Shown here in pieces: positions 24,798 to 34,525 of a DNA stretch of 64,000 nucleotides. How positions within the stretch are numbered: the stretch's first letter is position 1; each line of letters begins with the position of its first letter. This DNA comes from Muricea muricata (Eukaryota > Cnidaria > Anthozoa > Malacalcyonacea > Plexauridae), in contig OY979720.1 of assembly GCA_963855995.1 (NCBI GenBank), positions 4,962,501-5,026,500 of the forward strand, in the 5' to 3' direction. The notes under the pieces were generated by a model. It was not told the origin of the DNA. It saw nothing but the letters and a program-made list of their open reading frames with translations, and did no database searches. A program made the translations under genes and the position numbers.

Positions 24798-26183
24798 ATG
24801 GTTTATATTTTTTCTATTGCTCAAATAAAAAAAAATAACGGAAAATTGTGTGGTTTTTTAGTGACAGATAGCAAACGAGAGAAAAAAGGTGAGATTTTTT
24901 TTATTTTTTACATGTACGAAACCTTTACAAATGTGCTTACATACAAATACCTGTCAAATAAATTAAATGTCAATATATTATTACGATCTGTTATCCTTTA
25001 GCAAACAAACAGGACGAAATGAACGAAGGTATTTCATATACAGTATATTTCATCATCTGAGTTTTATAAAACAGTTATGTTATCTGTACTGACTATAGTC
25101 TGTTTATATTAATACTTGCATACATCTATCTTATTTTCCAAGTATTTTTTTGTAATTTGTAGATGAAGAAAAATATGAAGGAGGAAATGGTAAAAATTAT
25201 ACGCTAATTCTTTTCTATTGACTATTATTGTAATGCACATGTCAAATATTCTTGAATTTCTTGATTTTCTTATCTTTATATTATTATGGGTGGTTATTTA
25301 TTGAAAATTGATCTTTTGTTCACTTCATTGAAGTAGTTATTTGCAGTCTGTTTATTACTTGCATACATGTATCTTATTTCCAATTATTTTTTTGTAACTT
25401 GTAGATGAAGAAAACTATGAAGGAGGAAATGGTAAAAATTTCTTTTCTATTGACTATTATTGTGATGTACTTACCAAATGGTAATTAGGGTTAGGTCACC
25501 AACACATTCTTGAATTTCATGATTTGCTAATCTTTATATTATTGTATATTTTTTAAGTAAAAATGGATCTTTTTGTTCATTGCTTAGTTATCTGTTATTA
25601 TTTGTAGATGATGAAAACTATGGAGGAGGAAATGGTAAAAATTATGCACTTTCTTTTCTATTGGCTATTATTGTAATGCACATACCAAATGGTAATAAGG
25701 GTTAGGTTGCCAACACATTCTTGAATTTCCTGATTTGCTAATCTTTATATTATTGTAAATTTTTAATTAAAAATTGATCTTTTTATTTGTTTCCATACAA
25801 AAAGCTGACCAGCCATTTGGGAAGGTTAAAGGTATGGTAATATTAGGTTGAATTGAGTTACAGTGTATATTGGTATGAAATGTGCAAATACAATTAACAG
25901 CAATAAATAGATTGACTTCTTTTTTAATTAGGGTGTTGTTGGAAATGTGGCCTAAAAGACCACCAAATGAACAACTGCGAGTATGTACAAAAACAAAATA
26001 ATTTCTATATACTGTGCTATGTCTACTAAATCTTAAATTATGATTTACAGGAATGATATGCTGGCTCTGCTGAGAAAAGGGGCACGCAAGATTGGTATGC
26101 CTCTTGCCCAAAAGAAAAGGCGAACAGGGCGCAAAAAATCCAACATTTTTAATAATTGTACTAATATTACACTTAATAACTAA
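24798..26183 (+). CDS. Microexon gene: six 27-nt phase-1 coding units plus CCHC zinc knuckle
   Basis: Proposed exons: 24798-24888 (or only its last 27 nt, 24862-24888, which has its own acceptor TTTTTTAG), 25002-25028, 25163-25189, 25405-25431, 25608-25634, 25805-25831, 25932-25980, 26051-26183 (TAA). Each of the 27-nt units has AG before, GT after and phase 1 at both ends, so each inserts nine residues without shifting the frame. Units 3-5 encode near-identical acidic peptides (DEEKYEGGN, DEENYEGGN, DDENYGGGN). The 49-nt exon encodes the CCHC knuckle CWKCGLKDHQMNNC (C-x2-C-x4-H-x4-C). The last exon is basic (KKRRTGRKK). Read from the ATG at 24798 the product is 135 residues and the phases close exactly. 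AATAAA at 26270-26275. The 5' end is uncertain. No known family recognised; a nucleic-acid-binding accessory protein of the element is possible. Confidence 0.65.
25140..25790 (+). repeat. Tandem triplication of an intron-microexon-intron unit
   Basis: Three imperfect units (periods about 242 and 203 bp) each contain one 27-nt microexon. Flanking intron segments are also shared, e.g. TTCTTTTCTATTGACTATTA downstream, TCTTGAATTTC(T/A/C)TGATTT, and a TTTTTTTGTAAYTTGTAG acceptor. The microexon repeats therefore arose by duplicating genomic DNA including introns, not by in-exon slippage. Confidence 0.8.
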
Positions 26184-26320
26184 TTTTAAAAAATATTTTT
26201 AATGAGTGTATATACAACTTTAATAATAATTTAATGTTGAATATTGTAATGTATTTGTTTTAATTGTTTAATAAATAATAACATTTCTTTTAATGAATTA
26301 TTCTATAAACTAAAATGTAA

Positions 26321-26575
26321 GGGACTGGTCATAAAGTATGTGGGGGCTGTAGAAATTGAGGGGTGGGTCATGACTTTTTTAAGTTGCAAATAGAGGTGGG
26401 TCATGAAAATTTTAAGGATATACTGGGGGGGGGGGTGTCATTATAATTTCCAGTGCCAAATAGGGGATGGGTCATGTATATTTGTACAAAAATCACAGGT
26501 GGGGCACACAAACTTTAGCCTTTAAATAATTAAATTCTTATAGCCCACCCCCACCCATACTTTATGACCAGTTCC
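26321..26575. mobile_element. 255-bp MITE, PIF/Harbinger-like, nested in the 4.4-kb element
   Basis: Ends GGGACTGGTCATAAAGTATG and CATACTTTATGACCAGTTCC, flanked by TAA at 26318-26320 and 26576-26578, a TWA target duplication typical of PIF/Harbinger. The interior has G-rich GGGGTGGGTCATG-like motifs and a run of G. No ORF. Confidence 0.75.
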
Positions 26576-27775
26576 TAATCAGTATATATTTTTTTCATTT
26601 TTGGCAACTTGTCTTACCTCAATTTTATGGGTGAACTTAGCCTATCTATGCACTAGATATAGCATAAACATCAAATTGACCATAATAAAAAAGATGGCAG
26701 TTACACATTTTACCAGAATGCATAGCGGTTCAAAATCTTTTAAAAAGTAAATTAATGAAGAATGGACAGAATATAGTAGGTTATTTTCTTACTTATGCCA
26801 ACTGAAAATTTCTATCAATTAGCTTTGTGCAACTTGTCACCTTTTTTCAGCATTATTTATATTTGATACTCCTAATGCATTCTGGTAAAATATACATCCT
26901 CCACCCTTTTCATTATCATCAATTGTAATGAAATACCAGAGCTAATGTACTAGCGACAACTAGTAAACAGATTTATTGTACATATTAGGAAAATCTACTT
27001 GCTAACTTCCTTCATTTATCTGGCATAATTTTTCTATATTATGACAGTATTGGACACACAACCCCAAATTATTGAGACAATGTTGATACTATTAACTGCA
27101 TTAGATGCGTAATGCATATACAATAAGCAAAATATGTCTTAATTGTTCTGACAACTTTCCTTGATTCCGCTGTTCATTGCACACTATGTTTTAATTCATG
27201 ACCTAACCAGCGAGTTATCTCTGTAATCAGTAATATAATATATTGAGTAAAATAACCAGCATTTCCTGTGATTCCATTGATATAGTATAGTGCTTTAGAC
27301 TCACTATTCCAAATAATACAATAGCTCAATACTCTCTTGGTCTAGACATATATGCCAATGACATTCCAGTGGATCCAATTAAACCATCTGTGATATCTTC
27401 CTGGAATTAGAAAACGTCAATAAATTTACCATTTTAATTCACTGTTATAAATATATATATATACATTTTGTTATATATAACACTGACTGGGTTAGTGTAA
27501 GGGAAAAAATAAATTATATAAAGAAACAAAAACCAGCACCCCAGATTTCTTAAACATGCATGGTTGCTGAAGTACTACCACTATGTGCATGCTGGTATGC
27601 TAGAAATCATACACTAACCATAACAAGTGATATGTTCTTCTCATTAAGAACATTATTGTATTTAACTCTATTATTTTTTGTATAAAAACAGTCATGTAAA
27701 AATGCAAAATAATGTAAAAAACTCCAAGCTAGCCTATGTTGGTATACGCATAGTTTTTGGGTGAAAAGTACTGAC

Positions 27776-28534
27776 CTGAGAATGCACTTCAAATATTGTT
27801 GGTGTCGCTTGCTCGCTATGAAGTTCAGGATTTTCAAATATTGTTGGCACAGCATGTGAAACATTTCAGCACTGAAATGCTCCGAACAAACTCGGCTGTC
27901 TTGCACAGGAACAATTTCTACTGGTGAACAGCTGTTTAATCCTTGAGTTGAACCCATTTCCCGAGCAGTTCTGGACTTTTTACTTTATCTGGAAAACTGT
28001 AATTAGATCAAAAAACAATTGTCTGTAAATTTTATAAAGCATGTCGACGTCGTGTGTATGAAATCGGCTTCCGGTTGAGAAGCACTGTAAATCATTAACT
28101 ATACTTCTTAGTGTAGGACTTAAACCATCACTGCTTAAACCACAGTTAGCTATTAAACTTTCACGAAAACAGCTCAGCTTTTGAAAGTGTCAGCCAAAGC
28201 TGTAAGTTCTTTGCATTATAGAACTAAATTTCGCTTGCATTTGTCAGGCCTGTTCCTAATAATTTCAAACTTAAAAGCAAAAACAAGCTTGTATAGAATC
28301 ACGAAAAACAAACATCGCCTTACCACATATTCAGCTGAAAAAATACAGCAAAAGTTTTGATCTCGTCAAAACATGGCGAGATGCAAAACAACTGAGTGAC
28401 GAACATTTCGCGTATAAAAGAAATGCGTATAACTATAGCACAGGTTAAATATTGAGGAAAACTTACCGGTGAAAAGATATTCCTTTTCTCTTTCGAGAGT
28501 TCTTGCACCAAAAAAAGGAACAAGGACGAGGCAT
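27776..28534 (-). pseudogene. THAP-domain (P-element-like transposase) remnant
   Basis: Exon 1, 28467-28534: ATG then MPRPCSFFWCKNSRKRKG, giving the first zinc pair of a THAP domain (C-x4-C) and a strong GTAAGT donor. Exon 2, 27776-27996: starts FPDKVKSPELLGKWVQL with the conserved THAP tryptophan, and further on has the second zinc pair in SRVCSEHF (C-x2-H). These two parts of exon 2 are in different frames, so a frameshift lies at about 27925-27960 and the frame with the tryptophan hits TAA. No further transposase exons are recognised. THAP is a DNA-binding domain, and in P elements it recognises sequences near the element ends. The zinc-ligand pattern is clear; the transposase origin is inferred from position and TSD size. 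Confidence 0.7.
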
Positions 28535-28930
28535 GTTTTAAACAAAGTGAGTCGCAGTTTACAAAATTTCAATAGGGGAAAATTGCATTGAAAGTTTAGG
28601 CAATGATCCAGGGGGAACAGGGGGGGAGGAAAGCTTTGGACTGCTTTTCTGGTCAGCGATCATCCGAAAAAAATAGGGAAGAGTGACGCGTTTTACGTCA
28701 CAATCCGCCATGTTTTCGATTACACTTTTTGGACGGGAATGCGATCTCCAGATATATAGTATAGCTCAGTGGCCCAGACCCTAGTTGCATAACTGCATTA
28801 GATCAGTTTGAGCAGCAGTTTGCATCAATCACTATTCACTAATTACAATGATTACACTGCGCAATAATTCTGCAGTGCTGCAACTTGTTTTTGCAAACGT
28901 TTATTGTTATATGTAAACTACAATACATTA

Positions 28931-29368
28931 GGGCCATTTATACGGACCAAAATAAGCCGCGGCTTAAATAGGCCGCGGCTTAAATAAGTCGAGAACATCT
29001 GTATAAACGTACAATTTCTTTGCGACTAAAATAAGCCGCGGCTAATTTTAGCTCAGGGTTCGGGCCTCGTCTTAAATTGGCCGCGGCCAATTTTAGGCGG
29101 GAAAACCTCGTAAAAACGCTTCGTTCGCGACCAAGGCAAGTCTATTTATACGATGTTTATTAATATTATTTATTATTAGTTTAGTTTATTAATAAGATGT
29201 TCGCGGCCAAGGCAAGTCTGTTTATATGATGTGTTGTCTTATTTATACGAGTGTTTTGGGCTATTTTAATAAATTTAGTAAAACTGGCGTATAAAAGGCT
29301 GTGTTCTCGACTTATTTAAGCCGCGGCCTATTTAAGCCGCGGCTTATTTTCGCTCGTATAAATGGCCC
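28931..29368. mobile_element. 438-bp MITE with CCGCGG-rich long inverted repeats, TA target site
   Basis: The left end GGGCCATTTATACGGACC and the right end CGCTCGTATAAATGGCCC are inverted. About 70 bp of each end pairs, including repeated AAGCCGCGGCTTA and AAGTCGAGAACA motifs. TA lies at 28929-28930 and 29369-29370. The short palindromes within the TIR are themselves self-complementary. It is non-coding. Confidence 0.75.
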
Positions 29369-29639
29369 TATTGTTACCTTATTAAAGCAAACAATTTATA
29401 AATATCAATCAATTCTAAACTATTAAAAATGTTTGTATATATAGTTTCTACACTAAAATAGTTATTCTGTAGTTAACCTGACAAAGTCAGGCCCTTTCCT
29501 TCGTTCGCTAGGATTTGACTGGTAGTGGGCGCGAATTTATTTTTCTCGTTTTCTCGCCCGCCGCCTCCGCCCGCAACTTGCTAAGTGTAGCGAAAGACGA
29601 GGAAAATAAAGACTGACACTCTGTAGTATATTGTAACTA

Positions 29640-29916
29640 GCCTCGCGTATACACATAATTGCTGATCGTAGCAGTGAAAAACTAAGTCTACATCTCATCC
29701 AGTTGATTGTCTTACTGTAGGGTTTACCGTGTTTATCAGCGATCAAAGATGTGATTATTTTGTATACCACGTTGGCAGTGGCACCCATACCCCCTGCGGT
29801 TGAAAAAACAAGAGGAGATAATGATCTGTGCTCTGCTTCTCTGATTCGTTCGTCGTACGCTCTTCTTTTTTCAAGCTCATTTCTGCGATAGCACTGGGAT
29901 GCCAAAGGGTTAAAAA
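29640..29916 (-). mobile_element. Retroelement polyprotein C-terminal fragment
   Basis: One open frame carries the common metazoan retroelement tail: 'FNPLA' start, a basic RRNELEKRRAYDERI helix, LSPLVFSTAGGMG, and the terminal MRCRLSFSLLRSAIMCIR. Reverse transcriptase itself is missing. I recognise the tail from many animal retroelement proteins but cannot assign the clade (LINE, DIRS or other). Confidence 0.6.
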
Positions 29917-29989
29917 CTCTACCTTATTAAAGTATATACAGTATTACGTTCCTTGTATGTTTGCATGGTGGATATCAAATTAAAATATA

Positions 29990-30148
29990 ATTTTGTGGAA
30001 ACACCACGTGAATTTACTATCGCAAAGTTTTCGATCCGTAAGGCTCGGATGATCAGTGCTATTACTGATTAGCACTGATGAAGATCCGAGCTTACGGATC
30101 GAAAGCTTTGTGATACTAAATTTATACGCGTGGTGTTTCCACAAAATT
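29990..30148. mobile_element. Foldback element copy 1 (~160 bp hairpin)
   Basis: TTTTGTGGAAACACCACGTG at the left pairs with CGTGGTGTTTCCACAAAA at the right, and ATCGCAAAGTTTTCGATCCG pairs with CGGATCGAAAGCTTTGTGAT, leaving a short loop around 30050-30075. A second copy lies at 52286-52420. No coding capacity. Confidence 0.8.
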
Positions 30149-31463
30149 GTAATTAATTTTATTATACAGTATACCAACAAGGTGATCGTTTGTAAATATA
30201 GAAACTATCAAAAAGTTTCCAGACTTTCAAAACTAAAAGAAACCTCAACAAAAACAACAAAGCCTATTCATTTGAGTTTTTAGAACAGTGCTGAACTTCG
30301 CATATGTCTTTTGAAACGCTAAAATAATTCTCTGGATGGTAGAAGTAATTTCCCTTACCTTCTCAAAGGACCATTTCCTTTTGCTCTCAAATTGTCCGTT
30401 GGATGCCCAACGTAACTGTCAAAAAAGGTAAAATTTCAGATTAATTTTTTAGAAAAAATATAACTTATCGTATTACGCATAAAAAGCTACATAGAAGACA
30501 TTATTATGGTTAAACCTTGAGTTTTCAAGTGGATTTCTAGTTATAGCTGCTTTAAAATTCGAAAATGGCTGAAAATAGCTCAAAACTAGTCTGAATATAG
30601 GTTTTCAAACCCTCATAACTCAACAAAAACTTGAAAAATCGAAGAATGTCTTATGAAGTTTTTTTTTATAAAGTTTTCGATGGCATAAGCTATTTTTCCA
30701 GCACAGGAATGTAAGATTTTACCTTTTTTGGCATTAGAACTTTATAAAGAAAGTGAAGAAAACCATGTTGGCCGAAGCTCACAAGAAAAACTGGGCCAAA
30801 CAACATTCAGAAATCGACAGCGTTAGTAAACATGCACTTTTATACATGTACCTTCCTGGCTGTAATGTTAATTGCGATTTATCGAATAAGGTCACGAAAA
30901 ATCTGAGAACTGATATTACTGATTATAAAACCCCTATTGCCCTCGTCTAAACCGTTTTTTCTTGTTTAGATGAAGCAAAAACCCGACTTTTATTTTATCC
31001 AGTCAGATTAACGCATGGTGACGTTAGTGAACGGTTATTTATTATGCAACTTCGACTACCGCTACCTTTCCTGATTTTTAAAGAACCTGATTGGTCAATC
31101 TGACTCAATCGGGTATGTCTGGTGCATCAGACTGGCCAAAAGATAGAAGGTAACCGTAGAGTTAGTGGAAGTCAAGTCTGGACCTCTCTATTTTAGCCCC
31201 CAGGACCGTATTGATATCAATAGTATTGATAGCCTACTCTTGAAACAAAATTTTGTGACACGTCCCACCACTATACCCTGCCTCTTACCCAGTGTGACCA
31301 TATATGCAATTTTTTTACAAAAGCTGCTTAGATTTGGTGGGAACACCCCCTCCTGTTCTAAATGTTGCAAATCTTTAAAGCAGGGATGTCCAAGCCCATC
31401 CAACTGGATCTGGTAAAAAAACATACCAGATCTGGTTACACTGCTCTTACCCCCCCCCCCCCC

Positions 31464-31582
31464 CAGCGCACGTTACGTCATTGCAACACTATTGTATAAA
31501 TAAGGATAGGATATTTATATTTATATAATAATATATGCAATGGCGTAACGTGCGCTATGCAATGACGTAACGTGCGCTGGGA
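31464..31582. mobile_element. Foldback MITE present only in duplication copy 1
   Basis: CCAGCGCACGTTACGTCATT pairs with AATGACGTAACGTGCGCTGG, with a third partial copy (GGCGTAACGTGCGCTATGC) inside. The equivalent place in copy 2 (about 49640-49670) lacks it. It follows a 16-C run that may be a sequencing or assembly weak point. Confidence 0.65.
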
Positions 31583-32639
31583 TGCCTGTGATAAAGCTGA
31601 ACGAAATATAGTATTTATGAATTATTAAATTGCCGTTTACAACGCTAAATACATGAAAATCCTTATAGGAAAAGCACTGGAAAAGGTATGTCATATAATA
31701 AAAATTCCATTGAGTGGTTTCACATATAATCTGGCCGAGTATAACTTATGTATAATACGAGACAAATATTTCGTAGAATCACACATATAATTATCGTCCA
31801 TTCGTCCTACATATTTTAATTTGGAATTTCATACCGTATATCTCTGGTGATATCCTACGATAGTTGCTTTATATTCTTAATATAACTTGTTTTAATCGGG
31901 ACAAAGTACAGTAATTTCGTCGTTCAATATCCCTGTACTTTCGTTAGGAAGACTTAAAATGTCGACTGGCTATACGACCTAGAAGGCATTTAAGTCGACA
32001 AAAGTCATCTTGATAAATATAAATAGTAAAGATTAGGAACCAACAACATTGTAAAAATGTAATTCGTGATATTGGCAGATAGCATGGGACAACAAGTAGT
32101 CGGTGAAAGTCGGTGAGCATAGCGGGAGAGAACAGTATAAATGTAACAAGACGCCTGCTAAGGCGTTCACTCCGCCTGCCAAACGAAAATGGGCACAAGG
32201 CCAGGCAGGGCTGTAACTAGAGAGTTCATTGGGGGTGGGGTACATTCACTTATTTCTATTCTGCCCAACTAATTCCTTTTTAAATCAATTATTATTAGGG
32301 TACCTTCCAAGGCATTTTAAGACATTGCTAGCACATCTTATGTAATCACTAAGATAACCAAAAATCAATGTCTGAGTGACCTGCCAGGCACTCTGTCCAG
32401 AGTCCTAGTAGGATTGTATTTTTTAGAATTTAATTTAGATTAAAGACTTTCATAGTACATATGTTAAACAAGATTCTTTTACCACCAACATATAGCTGTT
32501 TTATTTTGCAAGTAAAGAAAATTTTACTAAAAGTGTATACAATACATCAATCTATTAAATCCATCAATTTATTAAATCTATTCTGTAGCACACTGCCTGA
32601 AGTCTCCACGATATAATTTGTTGGGAAAATGTTGGCTAG

Positions 32640-33240
32640 CCTTTTGATATATTGACAAGCTTTGAATTAGATATTTGATGTGTTGATAAGGTGTCAGGTA
32701 AATATTTGGCATGTTTATAAAATGTTGGTAAGGATTTTGACTAGTTGACAAGTTTTCGAGCAGACTTTTGACATGTTGATAAGATCTGAGTTAGTCTTTT
32801 GATATGTGGACAAGCTTTGAAATGGACTTTTGACATGTTGATATGCTCTTAGTTAGACTTTTGGCATGTTGACAAGACGTCGGTTAGGTTTTTGGCTTGT
32901 TGACAAGATGTCAGTTAGGCTTTTGGCTTGTTGACAAGATGTTGGTTAGGCTTTTGGCTTGTTGACAAGATGCCGGTAAGGCTTTTGGCTTGTTGACTAG
33001 ATGTCGGTAAGGCTTTTCGCTTGTTGACAAGATGTCGGTTAGGCTTTTGGCTTGGTGACAAGATGTCGGTTAGGCTTTTGGCTTGGTGACAAGATGTCGG
33101 TTAGACTTTGACCTGTACATGCCCACAAGTTGTCAGTTAGACTTTCGACATGCTGAAAAAGTATTTACTTCCAGAAAGCTTCAGGTGTCAGTTAAAACAT
33201 TGGTATATAGGCAGGGTGTCTGATAAAGGTTTGGCAAATT
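32640..33240. repeat. Minisatellite, ~31-bp unit, about 18-20 units
   Basis: The unit consensus combines GACAAGATGTCGGTTAGG and CTTTTGGCTTGTT. Units between 32860 and 33110 are nearly identical; those at both edges are increasingly divergent, the usual pattern of unequal exchange in the array centre. Absent from duplication copy 2. Confidence 0.85.
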
Positions 33241-34219
33241 GAGAAAGTGCCAGTTGAAATTTTACTAAATTTAAGTTAAATTTTGTTCTTTTTTATTTTG
33301 CATTTTTGAGTTTTTTTCTCGCTATTTTAATAATTATAGCAACAATCTTTACAGTAATCGACTTAAAAGTATTTCTGTGATCTGTATTTTCTGTGATATC
33401 CAATTTGAAATCCTTTCTCTGAGTCAACTATTCAACAATAAACATGTCAATATTAGACTAAGCTATTAAGTCTGAAGTCTCCACGATATAATTTGTTGGG
33501 AACTTTAGACTAACATATGTATTTCTGGAATTGGAATGTAAAATGTCTCTTACCTTTTATAATTATATGAGATCCCACAAGCAAATAAATCATTTTGCAC
33601 GAAATATTAGCATCTCAACATAGGTAGAAATAGAAAACCAAGGAAAGAAATCACAACGTGTTTAGAATTAGGAACACATTTCCTAGACTCACTCCTTAAT
33701 CATGGAATGATGGAGTTTATCAAAATTTGCCGTTTTAAAACATTTCTGGAGCAATTTTTTGATAAAGAGCCTTCCTGTCCCTTTTTGTTAACTATTACAT
33801 GTTAAAAATTGTGTTTTGTATATAGATATTTCAGTAGAATTTGCGTTTGATTCTTGTGTAGAAATTTCTAAATTTCCTTAAAAGTAGGAATACAACAGGA
33901 AATGATGGAAGCACGCTCTCATCGCTCCTCGGTAAAGTTTCGCGGTGGAATTTGTCGTTTTAAAACATTTTGCATGAGAATTTTTGCACGTAAAACCTTC
34001 TTGCGGTTTAGATGTTCTCGCATACATGTTAAAATGCGTGTTTTGTTGACATATTCCGCCGGAAATTGAGTTTAAACGCCTTGTTTAGGTCGGCTCACGC
34101 GGCTTGTGCCCAGCGGTGTCACCCATGAGCGGCGGCACCGACTTCTGACACCGAAAAAAAAAAAACAGAAACGGGGCGAATTTAAAACTCCGCCTCGCCT
34201 ACGGCAGGCGGAGTAATGA

Positions 34220-34525
34220 TTGGTTTTAGTAGAATCATACTAGGATACTATTGCAAATGCTGTAATTTGATTGGCTACTCTACTCGCTATCTATTCATCA
34301 TTAGATAGCGAGTAGCGAAACAATCATCTTTCTAGAGATTTCCTTTTTAAGAATTTTTAAAAAATCATTTTTTTTGTTGAATATTTCATGTTTAATCTTT
34401 GATTCTACTAAAACAATTAGATTACTGGCTCTCAATTTCTATGAGATGATAGTTGATTCGGGCTTCGCCCTCATCAACTATCACCTCATAGAAATCTCAA
34501 GCTCGTAATCTAATTGTTAAATAGA
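34220..34525. repeat. Dispersed repeat, copy 1
   Basis: Shares TGCAAATGCTGTAATTTGAT, an inverted TAGATAGCGAGTAGC pair, and the TGATAGTTGATTC ... CATCAACTATCA hairpin with 58305-58590 (XPO7 intron 2). It ends in AATCTAATTGTTA in both. A non-autonomous element with several internal hairpins; class not assigned. Confidence 0.7.

Larger units (their letters stand above)
24359..28771. mobile_element. 4,413-bp TIR transposon with 8-bp TSD, probable P-superfamily relative
   Basis: The element starts CACTGAGCTATACTATATAT and ends with its inverse complement. The inverted repeats extend about 130 bp (24359-24496 and 28645-28771) with one short divergent patch. The exact 8-bp repeat GCCCAGAC flanks it at 24351-24358 and 28772-28779. 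It contains a plus-strand microexon gene (24798-26183), a nested MITE (26321-26575) and a minus-strand THAP-domain remnant (27776-28534). P-superfamily transposases carry an N-terminal THAP domain and make 8-bp duplications, so this is a P-like assignment by inference. No DDE-type catalytic segment was found, so the copy is presumably non-autonomous. About 26.6-27.6 kb shows nothing recognisable. Confidence 0.8.

Noticed and set aside
33630-33800. Possible third LINE tail
   Set aside because: The motif order (…SWND…FKTFLEQFF) is only weakly LINE-like and needs frame changes; left as unassigned.
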